Of a DNA stretch of 64,000 nt, positions 29,505 through 40,242 are shown piece by piece (positions within the stretch are counted from its first letter, which is position 1; every line of letters begins with the position of its first letter). This DNA is from Rhizopus arrhizus (taxonomy: Eukaryota; Mucoromycota; Mucoromycetes; Mucorales; Rhizopodaceae). The notes beneath the pieces were generated by a model. It was not told the origin of the DNA and ran no database searches. It saw only the letters and a list, made by a program, of their open reading frames with translations. The stretch is from contig JAKZZE010000008.1 of NCBI GenBank assembly GCA_024220505.1, positions 744,001-808,000 of the forward strand, written 5' to 3'. Position numbers and translations under genes: made by a program.

Positions 29505-30357
29505 TTACTGAGCATTTGTACCAAATTCAGGCAATCTTTCAATCACATATTTATGATTGGCGATATACATGATAGGAATACCAGGTATTTTACGAATACG
29601 ACGCTTTAAATCACGATCACAAGTAGCCACCATATAACATTTGTGCTGCATCACTCTGTCCACTAAACAATCATCTGCATAGGTACCTTTGTGAGTACAA
29701 GGAAGTCTTTCAAATCGAGGATCTCGTGCAATTCTAAAACCAGTCAACATCTTTTTTTTTTTTTACACCAAGTTTGTATGTCTTACTTTAATGCAATACG
29801 ATATTTAGGACCTAGTTTTTCTAATTCGGCCAGGACACAATCTGTGATACAAGGAATGGCTATCGTCATTACGTGTTAAACCATGTTGTTTTTCAGTGAT
29901 AGAATAAACTTACACTTGGCATAGAGACAATCCATCATTGATTTCACGAGTTCCAATTTATTTTGAATCGAAAAATTGATAAAGTTAGTATCGACCAAGA
30001 CATGATATGGGGGTCCGAGTGATGTGTTGTATTCAAAAAACATGGAGGAAGCCACTTGAGGACTAGAGAATAAAAATTAGTGTGTTGTTTGGATCCTTCA
30101 TGAAATGCATACATGTGACGAACTGATTTCTCTTCTTTTTTCTCTTCCTTCTTCTTTTGCTTTTCTTTTGCTTCTTTTCTATTTAAAATGTTAAGTGATT
30201 GAATGATTATGTGTCAATTATATTTACAAACGACTGTCATTGGTGCTCATCATTCGCTTCATTACAGCAAATTTTCTAGTTGTTTTTTGTTTGCCCTATA
30301 TAAAATTCAATCAGGATCCCTTTCTCATGTGTTGGCGCAGTTTTTTTTTTATACCAT
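29505..30357 (-). CDS. FCF1: rRNA-processing PIN-domain endonuclease Fcf1/Utp24
   Basis: A nucleolar SSU-processome PIN nuclease that cleaves pre-rRNA at early sites. Exons (minus): 30,357-30,355, 30,295-30,228, 30,178-30,113, 30,062-29,914, 29,859-29,787 and 29,733-29,505, giving 195 residues against about 190-198 in other species. The first exon contributes only the ATG; the second begins [17 protein letters not shown], matching the conserved MGK start. Seen: PIN acidic residues in [12 protein letters not shown] (first Asp), [26 protein letters not shown] (ADD) and [18 protein letters not shown] conserved Cys before IPCITD reads as Ser under the proposed splice, so that junction is less certain. 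Confidence 0.93.
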
Positions 30358-31207
30358 TTTCTGTTAAAAGTAATAAAAAAAATGAGCTTTTTTTTTTTTC
30401 TGACATCTTTATTTGTGACCGTGCTGTGACAGCCACTGATCGTCGGACTCAATTTCTTCACTGCTAATTTGTACTTTCCCTCAACTGTCATGGTCTAGCC
30501 AGTGCTTGATTTGAATTAATTCTCTTTATCTACATTTTGGAAAGATTCAGAATTCTCCTTATAACCCAAGAAGCCATTGAACTTTGCTTTTGCTGCTAAC
30601 AGCAGTATGTTATCTTTGAGATTGTCACCAGTGTCAGTGAGTATCTCCTAAGCCAATATTTATTTTAGTCAAAGGCTTCCGAACTAAGAACAGTGAGCGA
30701 GTTGAAAAAGGCAGCCATCTATAGTCTTTTCCCCCAGTGAGCTCCTTAATCTTGGGATAACGTATGAATTAATATATTTTTCATGGCAATTCGGTATAAG
30801 CTTATTTTGTACTTTAGAGTGTCTATATTCTTAGAAATACATGGCATATGCTGTCTCATTATGGCATATGTTGTCTCATAAATGCACCTATTCCGGAGGC
30901 AATATTCTTTTTTTTCTGCCTAAATCGCTGTTTTTTGTCTTCATGTTATCCTTTTCATGACGACCTAGCTATTATATGCTCTCGCCGTTCCTTGCTGCAG
31001 GATGCTTCTCTGATTTCCTTAAACATAGTTATTCACTCATTAAATAACTGTTAACTACCGATGTATCAAGTAAAAAATAATTGAATACTTTACAAACATC
31101 CTTAGTTGTATCACCTACAATAGTCGCAAGGGTGGGTATCAATCAATTCATCAAATAGCTAGTAGTTATTAGCGTCTCTTTTTCGAAGAACTTCTTTTCA
31201 CTTCACT
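30358..31207. other. Intergenic region upstream of FCF1
   Basis: No supported gene. The FCF1 leader region has A/T runs at 30,341-30,350 and 30,391-30,400. The remainder is AT-rich without recognisable structure. Confidence 0.35.
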
Positions 31208-32386
31208 TTACTCTTGACAACTGACCCAAAACTTCTCAGTGGTGTTCATTTCATTAGAATAAGGAGGAAGATAGACATACTGATGTCCTCGAGAGTGAAT
31301 ACACTTGCCTATGTCAGTTGAGCTATGAATAGAAGCGTTATCCATGACAAGGCTTTGTTCTTTCATTTCTGGATACTTGTCCACTCTATCAAGAGTGACG
31401 TTTAAAAAGTTCAAACAATGCCCTGTCGCTGTTCCTGTGCTGTGAATATCAGTCACGCGTCCAAGCTTTCTCTGTTTGATGCGCTTTGGGACTCTTAAAC
31501 GGATGTCAATTAAGCCAGTGGTAGATACTGCATCGAAGGTCGATGTTGTATTCGATTTAGTTTTTGGTACTGCCACTATTTCAGGAGTCCCTTTCTTTGG
31601 CCAAGTCATACATCAACTCAGATAAGCATGAAGGGGGCTGATTCATCAAGATGGACGCAAAGTCCGCGTCAGTTTGCGGCCAATTTTGGACCCAAGCGTA
31701 CCTTTGCTGAATCTTTTCATTGCTGTTTCTTTCCACAGGGTGGAATTGGAACTGTTTGACGGATAAATTACATTGAGACGTTATGAAGTTATAAACAGTG
31801 TTATGAGAAATATCAAGATCTACAAATTTTTGCGTTCAACTTTCTATCACTTTAATTAAAACAGCAGAAAAGTTCTTATCGACGTCATTTAAAAGAAACT
31901 GCGTATGCTTCTCTTCAAGAAGACGATGTCGATCTGGGAAGGGGTTTTTCTCGAAAATGCTTTCGGGATCTTTGTAATAGCATTTGACCTATCTCTGGAC
32001 TACACGAATATGAATTCCTGACTGTCTCGCAGCAGCAGAAGCAATTAGGCATTTACTAGAAAAAATAAATGAAAAAACTAGTTTTCTCTTCAGCAGAGTA
32101 AACCGTATAGCGTTGCTTATTGTACAACCCCATATCAACATCTTTACTATCTCTTTTATCTGCAGCTGGTTGCATTGCAAGATTAGAAGGCCTTTCTGGA
32201 AATTTATTCATTAGTAATTGGAGCACCAGAGTTTATTGTTTCGATATCAAACAGCTCTTTATCAACAACAAGCTTCATCGGTTCAGCTCCGTATTCATCA
32301 ACAGCATACCCTTGATCATCTTTGGGAAGAATAAAACAGAGACCTATCTTTTTTTTTTTTTTTTTTTGCGGTACAATCAAAGTCAA
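31208..32386 (-). pseudogene. IS630/Tc1-like (DDE_3) transposase pseudogene
   Basis: Minus-strand coding similarity runs almost the full length of a Mucorales-type transposase. An N-terminal piece reads GAEPMKLVVDKELFDIE (32,386-32,204). A helix-turn-helix part follows (SAAARQSGIHIRVVQR and HRLLEEKHTQFLL, about 32,060-31,880). The DDE part (31,609-31,208) has LDES upstream in another frame, MDNASIH and YLPPYSNEMNTTEKFW. At least two in-frame stops and a shift near 31,620 break it. The Asp in MDNAS and the Glu in TTEKFW are preserved. It is a decayed copy distinct from the Tc1 copy at 511. Confidence 0.75.
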
Positions 32387-33885
32387 TCAAGCAATGTTAC
32401 CCAAGTAATTTCCTATAACAATAAAGATGAATACTATACACAAATTTTTGTTCAAGTTGATAGAAGAGTAAAGATTTTTGTGGGATATGAACTACTATAG
32501 GATATACAATCATGACTCATCAAAACAATGTTTCCCTAGATCTACCTTAATCTAGCCCTAAGAAAAAGATTATGTGCTCCAGAATATATTAGTCACTGCA
32601 GTGAGCACATTACTTTGCAACGTGACCATAAAATTGCCAAAGAACCTTCTGTTTAATTCGACTAGGGCAAGAAATTATATGTAGCGTCTGTGTCTTATCT
32701 AATTCGAGAATATATCCAATAGAAACAGGCAGAAGGCAAAATGAGATCACCTATAAACAAGTATGCATTAATTAAAATGTCTTTTAGATGCAACACTTTT
32801 CAGATGATTATCAAGACCCTTCCTATTACTTACAGATATCGAGACACGCCTGAAATACCCCACGTTTTGTGTATCCAGAAATAATCTGAGATTGATGCAC
32901 AGCGTGTTTACAGCTAAATATATACAGATGTCATAACACAACTAGTGAGAAAAGACAACCGTGTACAGTGTTGTTTTATCATTTACTAAAGTATTAAGAA
33001 GATTATCTTTCACTGTTATTAAAGACGCTTCTTGATGTACGCGATCTTGTTCCCATAAATTAAAAATAATACCGACTGTCTTTTTCTATTGAAAGCGTCC
33101 ATTCAAAAATTCCAATTACAAGTGTTTTATCTTCCTATGCTGCTGATTGTGCAACCGCACCTGCATCAAGAGTACGAGGCTAAAGTGAACGTTCTTCTGC
33201 CACAGGTTCTTTTATAAATTGAAAAGTAAAAGAAATAGTTTAATTGTATGAAAGCCCTAAATTAAGGGCTTTATGATGGTTTAATATGTGAACAGTCTGA
33301 TTCTTTGGAATGAAAGTATCTTTTATTGGAAAGAAAAGGCATCTAAGAACAATAACTCTTAAACAAAAAACTGAGCATTAAATTAGGTCATTCATTATTT
33401 TTATGTGTTTCTTTAGGTTAACAATCTATAATAGAAAATACGCCAATAAATTACATTTAATTAAAATAATGCTCATTTTATTCTATTTGGTTGGATTCAT
33501 GCTCAAAATAATATTTCACATGAAAACGATAATACGATTAATTTTTTTTAAAAAAAAAAAAATCTATATCTGTGGGGCTCAAAGTAAGCATGTAGACATT
33601 TTTATCGTTCCTTTTTTTCTCCATATTTGACAATGAGGGAAAATGGGGCAATATTAATAGGAGGTTTAGTGATCCAATACCCCAGGAAGTTTTGAACCCA
33701 TGCTCATTTAAATGTCCGCCTCCCCTTGCTAAGACACAGACAAAAAAATTACACACGCCTTCTTTTTTCTTCTTTACTTAAAAAAAAACTCACTTCAAAG
33801 GTAAATTATAAAGAAGCCAAAGATCCGCCAATGTCTTTCAACTCTCTACTAACGCATGTCTGTTTCATCTTTGGTACTCGAATAG
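32387..33885. other. Intergenic region upstream of the porin gene
   Basis: About 1.5 kb with no supported gene. GCCCTAAATTAAGGGC at about 33,253-33,268 forms a perfect short palindrome. A T8 A13 tract lies at 33,542-33,562. On the minus strand 33,740-33,640 a stretch vaguely recalls a tRNA (GGTTCAAAAC) but does not fold convincingly. Confidence 0.35.
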
Positions 33886-35069
33886 ATGTCTATTCCTGGT
33901 AAGTTTCATCTAAAAAGAAAACGACGTGTTCATTTGGTTAAATTTTTATCCTAGTTGCTTTCAATGATATTGGCAAGTCTGCCAAGGACCTTTTATCCAA
34001 GGACTACCCCGTTGGTGGCGTCAAGCTTGAAGTCAAGACCACTGCTCCTAACGGTGTCGTAAGTTTATACAAACATGAGGGGATTCTTGATTCTGACAAT
34101 ATGTATAGACCTTCAAGGTGAACGGTCAACGTGACAACAAGACTGGTGTCATTGTTGGTGATCTTGAAACCAAGTATGCTGACAAGAAGAACGGTCTTAC
34201 TTTCACTGAAGCTTGGACTACCTCCAACCACCTCAACGGAAAGGTTGAATTGGAAAATAACCTTGCTAGTAAGTTACAAATGCGAGAAAGAGATATATGA
34301 ATGTTAACGAGGGGAAAAATAACAGAGGGTCTCAAGCTCGAACTCTTGACTTCTCTTCTTCCTTCTGTCAACGAAAAGGCTGCCAAGATCAACGCCACCT
34401 ACAAGAAGCCCAATGTCCATACTGTTGCTACTCTTGATGTCTTCAAGGTAAGAAAAAAAGGAGGGATAGAAAGAGAAAGATCTAACGTATATCTTGATAG
34501 ACCAACTTCAGCATTAACTCTGTCTTTGGTCAAAACGGTTTCCTTGCTGGTGCCGAAGTTGCCTACAACGTTTTGGATGGCAAGGTAAAATAAGGACAAG
34601 CGATATTTTATGTGTCAATACGCCAACATCTATCACGTCTAGATCGGTCGCTATAACGCTGCCCTTGGTTACTCTGCTCTTGAATATGGTGTTGCCGTTC
34701 ACGCCACCAACAACTTGAGCCAATATGCTGCCTCTTACTACCACCGTGTCAACAGCGATCTCGAAGCTTCCGGTAAGGCTGCTTGGGATTCCAAAGGCTC
34801 TAATGCCGTTGCTCTTGAAGTTGGTGCCAAGCTCAAGTTGGATTCTACTGCCTTTGTTAAGGCCAAGATCTCCAACTCTGGTGTCCTCGGTCTTGCGTAA
34901 ATTTATCTTTTTTTTTTGCAATTATTCTTTTAAAACTTATTCATCTTTATGTAGTTACACCCAATCTCTCCGTCCTGGTGTCAAGGTTAACCTTGGTGCT
35001 TCTATCGATACTACTCGTCTCAACGAAAATGCCCACAAGCTCGGTCTCGCTTTCACTTTGGAAAACTAA
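33886..35069 (+). CDS. POR1: Mitochondrial outer-membrane porin (VDAC)
   Basis: A voltage-dependent anion channel passing metabolites and ATP across the outer membrane. Exons 33,886-33,898, 33,955-34,058, 34,109-34,268, 34,326-34,447, 34,501-34,584, 34,643-34,896 and 34,955-35,069 give 283 residues, exactly the usual VDAC size. The short N-terminal helix MSIPVAFNDIGKSAKDLLSK is followed by alternating beta strands (TFKVNGQRDNKTG, GLTFTEAWTTSNHLNGKVE), with YKKPNVHTVATLD and AAWDSKGSNAVALEVGAKLKLD toward the C-terminal half. The last strand ends LGLAFTLEN. The codon use (many ACC, AAG, GTC) is more biased than in its neighbours, as in highly expressed fungal genes. The first exon is 13 nt. Confidence 0.97.
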
Positions 35070-35262
35070 ATTTATTTACTTTTGAAAAAATTAATACATT
35101 ATTTCTTATACACGTATAATCATTCCACTCCCACTATAAATAGTTTCCGAAATTTTTTGCATTTGTTCCAAAAAGAATTGGAACGCTAAACGAATTGAAG
35201 TGAATCGAAAATCAAACAAATCTTTAAAATAGAATGGCAAAATGTTTGAGTTAACTATAACG

Positions 35263-35330
35263 AACTCGCGCCTCCGAAGAGACCAGGACCTAAACCTGGC
35301 GCGTTAACCACTCCGCCATCCCACTTTTAC
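35263..35330 (-). pseudogene. Truncated tRNA-Leu(UAG) inserted between direct repeats
   Basis: On the minus strand, from 35,322, the sequence is a tRNA-Leu: GGGATGGCGGAGTGG (acceptor and D-arm), anticodon stem CCAGG/CCTGG around TTTAGGT (anticodon TAG), a long variable arm, then GCGAGTT where it stops inside the T-arm. The 3' half of the T-arm and the acceptor stem are absent. GAGTTAACTATAACG (15 bp) lies on both sides at 35,248-35,262 and 35,331-35,345, a perfect direct repeat. A truncated RNA gene inside a target-site duplication indicates insertion of a reverse-transcribed tRNA fragment by LINE machinery. It cannot make a functional tRNA. Confidence 0.85.
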
Positions 35331-35713
35331 GAGTTAACTATAACGTATAATATAAGATTTTTATATATATTACGCTAATATGTTATGTGCTATGCTTGTA
35401 TTTACAGTCATGAAAAAAGAAATACATTTGTTCCACTTACAATTTAAGGTGGATTTTTTGATAATTATGAAAAATATAATTTCACTGGTTTTATTTTTTG
35501 TTTTTAGACAATGTCAAATTCAAATTGTGTCTTGTATCGATGCGGCTGCAGTTGATAAGCAGCGTTATGAACCCGAAAAGTGATATCAAAAAATATTTGA
35601 TCTCATTCATTTGTGCCGATAGAAAGGATAAGTCTAAGGAGTGTAAATATTCTTTGGTTATGCTGGATTAAAAGTTACAAGATCGTTGGTTAATATTGAT
35701 TACTGTTGATTGA

Positions 35714-35753
35714 GATTGGTTAAGATTGGTTAAGGCTGGTTAAGGTGGGCTAA
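35714..35753 (+). repeat. Four 10-bp near-repeats (GATTGGTTAA type)
   Basis: Units at 35,714, 35,724, 35,734 and 35,744 read GATTGGTTAA, GATTGGTTAA, GGCTGGTTAA and GGTGGGCTAA. The unit length equals about one helical turn. Partial units may extend on the left (GATTACTGTT, GATTGA). No nearby gene start makes a regulatory role obvious. Confidence 0.6.
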
Positions 35754-36057
35754 AAGCTGCAAGATGATTAGTTACTGTTTGTTGATGGTCAAGATGGATT
35801 AATGTAGGTGGTGCTTTTGTTTTACTTTCTCTTCTATTCTTTATTTTATTTTATTTTTTTTCTTTTCAGTATGACTAGGATATTTTACTATTAAAAAAAA
35901 GATTACCCATATTGTGCTGAATCGTTTTCTTCTTTTCAGAAATGTAGAAACCATTTATTCACGCATCATAAGTGTATCACCTCTTCTTGTTTCTCTACTG
36001 ATAAAAGAAATTATTATCATGTTTATAATGAAAAAATCAAATAACCTATCCAAACGC

Positions 36058-36400
36058 GCTAATAACGTTTGCATGTCCAGTGGTGGATATTTATATCAAG
36101 CTTACGATGGATCATAAGCTCAGAGGTTTATCAGTAAATTCTTGGCACAACATACATGAAAATTCTAGAGTGTTACAGTTCCGACAAGAATCAAGTTTAC
36201 ATTCATTAAGATAACAACCTTAAACACAAATTGAAATTAACAACTAAATAGTTAACTGATACGAACATCTAATGTATTAATGATTAGCCAGTGCAAAGTC
36301 CAGACTTGAATCCAATAGAGGCTGTTCGCGTTAGTGAATAAGTCAAATGCATAGAAGAAGAAAAAAGGGCCTTTTGAAAACGAATCAAATCATACTCGCT
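36058..36400 (+). pseudogene. Heavily decayed Tc1-like transposase fragment
   Basis: Traces of the catalytic region match the copy at 511-1360: YDGS at about 36,102, a DNN-KHK stretch at about 36,210 (compare QDNHPKHK) and SPDLNPIE at about 36,297-36,320. Many in-frame stops interrupt it, several at positions where the better copy has CAA, CAG or TGG. It is an old relative of the left-edge element. Confidence 0.6.
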
Positions 36401-36479
36401 ATTTTATTTGGTATGCTGTGGACGTTTGGCCTGACATACACTAACGCGTCCTTTTAAAAATAGTTGTGGGTTAAACAAC

Positions 36480-37560
36480 TTGCTTGACATTAGTGATACA
36501 AATGATTCTAGTCAAATGTCAAGCCTAAACGTCGATCAGGTACAACAAATTACGGATATATTATCAATCAAAAGCAGCCTTGACATTAATCATGATGATA
36601 AAGTTCATGATTATTTAAAGAAGATTGAGGTAAATATCTTTTTGCGTAGTGATCACATAGTATTCATTCAATTCATGTACTTTCAATAGAATAAAAATGT
36701 AGGCACCGCATATAGCATCGTAAATTCCACGCTGGTGACTTGCCGCCGCGATGATTATGCTACTTTAAGCATTATGAAACACATGTAAACTATTGGAATG
36801 AATAGATTGATCTCTTGTCGTACTGGCTCTCTTTTTCATAGCCTTGGAATTCACCATTCGAACTCAACCGTTTTCATTCCTGAAACGTTGACCAAGTTCT
36901 CGGAAGCAAGTATGGTGATAAAGTTTTGGGCTCCATTGTTTGAAGCTCTGTTTTCTGAAACAAGACTCATCTTGAATTGGTAAGGCTATCGTTTATTCCA
37001 AAATAAATACAACACATTGACATCAACGTTTTTCTTTTATCACTTTAGGGGTGACACCATATCTCTTGGTCCAGAGAAATCAAAAAGAAGAATGGACCTA
37101 TGAATCATGGTTACTACCGATTCAAATGACATAACAAATGCTGAATTTGCTCCAAAAATAATGTACTCAAAATACGTTCACGATAAAATGAAACTTATTG
37201 TGAACGGAAAAGCTCAATTACAAAATTGGTTTAATTGTTGGCATGGGTAAGAAATTAGCCTTATTTTGACGATATCCTATCTGATATTTCTTCTTAGGTT
37301 TATGATTTGAATTATGTATTTTCAGGTTTTTTGAATCTGGACTTTATGTCCTTGAAAATATATATATAGTTTTAACTTTCCAGCAATAAAATTCAAGTTG
37401 AATCAAAACTTGAAAACGATGATAAAAGGGCTATTTATGTTTAAAGTAGTTATAATAACACAGTTCTTTACACATGTTGAAGACTGACTGACTTTTTTTT
37501 TTTTTTTTTTTTTTTTTTCGTTTAGAACCTCTGCATCAATGCTCTAGATGTTATTTGTGA
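36480..37560 (+). pseudogene. Remnant of a repeated protein family, function unknown
   Basis: Coding-like pieces at 36,480-36,660, 36,798-36,990 and 37,050-37,240 (SLFHSLGIHHSNS, SEASMVIKFWAPLFEALF, LNWGDT, KLIVNGKAQLQNWF) have the feel of a multicopy Mucorales protein, but frames shift and stop repeatedly, and a T22 run at about 37,498 lies inside. I cannot name the family or show an intact model. Confidence 0.35.
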
Positions 37561-38248
37561 ATCTGAAAGAAACAAGCAACTTGTTAAGTTTGGTTCATTT
37601 ACCAATTGCTCTGACACACCAATTCTGTCGTTAGATAATCTATGGTATTCATCTGAGAAATAAGCTACACCATATGCAATTTCTTATAGACTAGAAGACA
37701 AGCTTTACCATTTTTGAATATAATTAAAATTGACCTGAACACCGATATTATCTTACATCAAACTCTTTATTGAACAAACTTTCTAAATAAATTAATTCTG
37801 TACCAATGTAACTTGAATCATATTAACTTGCTTCACCATTGCATTCTTATTCAAGATACACTTTATTCAGCCAACATAATAATAAAAGCCTTAAATCCTT
37901 CATTTGTTATCTTCTCAAATCTAACATTGTGATTACTTAAAACCCAACATACTCACTGCAGGGAAATAACGTTTTTAAACTTTTAGTTGTTATCCTCTTC
38001 TTATTGTAAAACTTCTATTACAATGAAATGGCCCTTAAAAACAAAATTATCTATCACATTTTGTACTAGACGCTCACAACCTTTAGGTGCTCACAATCCT
38101 AATCGCAAATCAGGATTTCATTTCTGGAAATGCAGCCATTCAGCTCTTAAATAATAGTCGTGATTCTGCTATTTTGATTGACAGAATCAATAACCAAAAA
38201 AGAATGGTAGTGTTTCATTACTGAATGTAGAAGTCCAGCAAAAAAAAA
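37561..38248. other. AT-rich spacer
   Basis: No gene, RNA or repeat was recognised between the decayed family remnant and the LINE fragment. Confidence 0.35.
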
Positions 38249-38740
38249 TCCCAGTTTTGATATATTAATTCATTATTATTAAATTTTCGTCAACGGATAC
38301 CAAACTTTCTGTACAAGATGTCTAATATTTACTTTGCAATCTTTATTTGATGTTCTTTCACACATCATCCCTATAATATTCAAGCATTTCAAATCTTGTG
38401 CCAATATGAAAGGTCTTGATCCACTAATCCCCATATTTAGTGCTTTAAACTCCTGTCCCCGCTCACCAAATATTCTATAAAAAATCAAAGATGCTGTCCT
38501 TACTAGAAATCTTACCTTCAAGCCTTTTCTTTTGGCTACAGTTATACAATTCATATGGAAAGTTCCACTGGCATCAGACTTCTGTCTTGGATGAGGTTAT
38601 CTTGCGAACGTCTGTTGTATTTTTGTAAATCACCGTTTCATACACTTGCATTACTCTTACTCCTTGTACTCTGATGAGTTTTAAACATTAAAATTTTCAT
38701 CCATAAAAAAATTCGAAAAATGATATTGTATAAGACAGAA
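38249..38740 (+). repeat. LINE 3'-end fragment with the 276-bp cassette, copy A
   Basis: 38,249-38,524 is a 276-bp block that recurs inverted at 45,869-46,144 with essentially no differences by eye. It is bounded here by A9 (38,240-38,248) and a T-rich TTTTCTTTT (38,525-38,533). To its right, 38,534-38,670 resembles the end of a LINE ORF2 (ATVIQFIWK, then a HW, FEQTSV, DE pattern) with internal deletions compared with the copies at 46,160 and 49,905. On the minus strand the cassette holds an 81-92 codon frame ending YPLTKI. Confidence 0.7.
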
Positions 38741-38804
38741 TTAAATGGTATCTATTTACAGTTTTTATTTACAATGGGAAGGGAAACATTAAATAAAAAT
38801 TCTT

Positions 38805-40242
38805 TTAGCCTTTGAAATCTTCAACAAGAGCTTGAATAGCTTCAATAGTACCAAAGACAAGACCGACAACACCCAATAAGACAATAAGGCCGCACCAGGC
38901 AAGCTCATAGATGGGCTTATTACGGAAACCTGTCAAGCGAAGGTAGAAAACAACAGGGAAAATAAAGATGAGACCACAGTTGGCAAAGGCACCAATCAAT
39001 GACATCAAATCGTCAAAGTGAGGTACGACAGCACCAATGACGCCAACAAATACCATGATCAAGATACGAAGTGTAGCACGAATCAAAAATTCTTTGACTT
39101 TACCAAATCGTTCAACAGTCACATTCAACATTTCTTCAACATCCAGCGCAAAGGAGGTCATCAAGATAGGTGAGGCACTCATGACGTGGAAAGTCATGAT
39201 GACGATAGCAATAATTTTTGGAACACCATCAGAGATAGAGCTGTAAATGGGAGATTTAGCCAAGTTACCGTAGACGTAGTAACCGGGAACGGCGGTAAGG
39301 AAATAAAGAGCAGCACAGGTACTGAGACCAGCAGTTATAGCTCTTGGCCAGTGCTGAGGCTTTTTCATGGAGGCTTCGACATGAGGATAAACAGCATTAC
39401 CACCAAAACTGAAAGAGATGGTACTTAATGCAATAGGGAACTTGTTCCAAATAACAGAGTCATGGTGAGCAGGAGGAAGGGTTTGCAAATCAATGCATGC
39501 AACAACAAGGACAATAATGACAACAACAACAGTAGCAAGAGCACCCATAGCACTCATCCAGGCAACTTCCTTCATTGACTTGACCAAAATGAAAGGGATG
39601 GCAATGACAGCACAACAAACGATACTCCAAGGGACAACACCGATTTCACCCTTTGTGCCTACACATAGAGTATTCAAGTTGCTGCCTGCAAGGACCATGT
39701 ATAAAATAGGAGCACCCAGTGTAATCCAGGCACTAAAGAAAAAAGTGATCCAGCCACCGATAGCGCCAAAACATGATGTAGCAATTTCTTTGTAAGAGAG
39801 CAGACGTTGTTTTCCATTAGCATATAAGCATCGAATAAGAAGAATACCTGTGTACTGCAAAAAAAAGGGGGTTAAAATTTGGTCCAATAGAAAAAGAATA
39901 AAAACATACCATTGACATAAACCAAGCTAAAAATAAGATCAAAATACCGATCCAACCACCCAGACGAAGAGCGTAGGGAAGGCCGAGAGTACCAGTACCG
40001 GCAACAACACAAACAACATTAAAGTAAGCGAGAAACGCGGAACCGGCATGTTCACGGTTGACGTCAATGATACCGTTAGCACTGTATTCCATTTCAGCAA
40101 CTAATTAAAGTGTATGAGTAAATCATTTTTATTTTCATTCAATTCATGGTTATTTCTTACCACTATATGCATCAAATGTAGAATGTCCTGTCTCTTGGAA
40201 GTCTCCTCCCTTTTTTTCTAATTCTACTATATCCGTTGTCAT
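38805..40242 (-). CDS. AAAP-family amino-acid transporter
   Basis: A multi-spanning permease of the amino acid/auxin permease (Aa_trans) family, similar in layout to fungal vacuolar AVT or plasma-membrane neutral amino-acid transporters. Exons (minus) 40,242-40,161, 40,100-39,910 and 39,854-38,805 give 440 residues. After a hydrophilic N-terminus of about 45 residues, roughly eleven hydrophobic segments follow. The first carries VVAGTGTLGLPYALRLGGW, the usual family signature, and later ISFSFGGNAVYPHVEASMKKP marks the family's middle segment. The substrate is not predictable. Upstream lies a long spacer; downstream is a LINE fragment. Confidence 0.9.

Noticed and set aside
33640..33740. Possible tRNA on the minus strand
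   Set aside because: Only a GGTTCAAAAC-like T-loop and a weak A-box-like word are present; acceptor and anticodon stems do not pair.
34126..34921. Antisense frames across the porin gene
   Set aside because: They mirror the biased codons of the porin exons; splice sites and protein similarity all support the plus strand.
38279..38554. 91-codon frame in the 276-bp cassette as an independent gene
   Set aside because: It has no recognised motif, and in copy A the opposite strand reads smoothly into the LINE ORF2 end, so coding is more likely on that strand. The inverted arrangement is reported instead.
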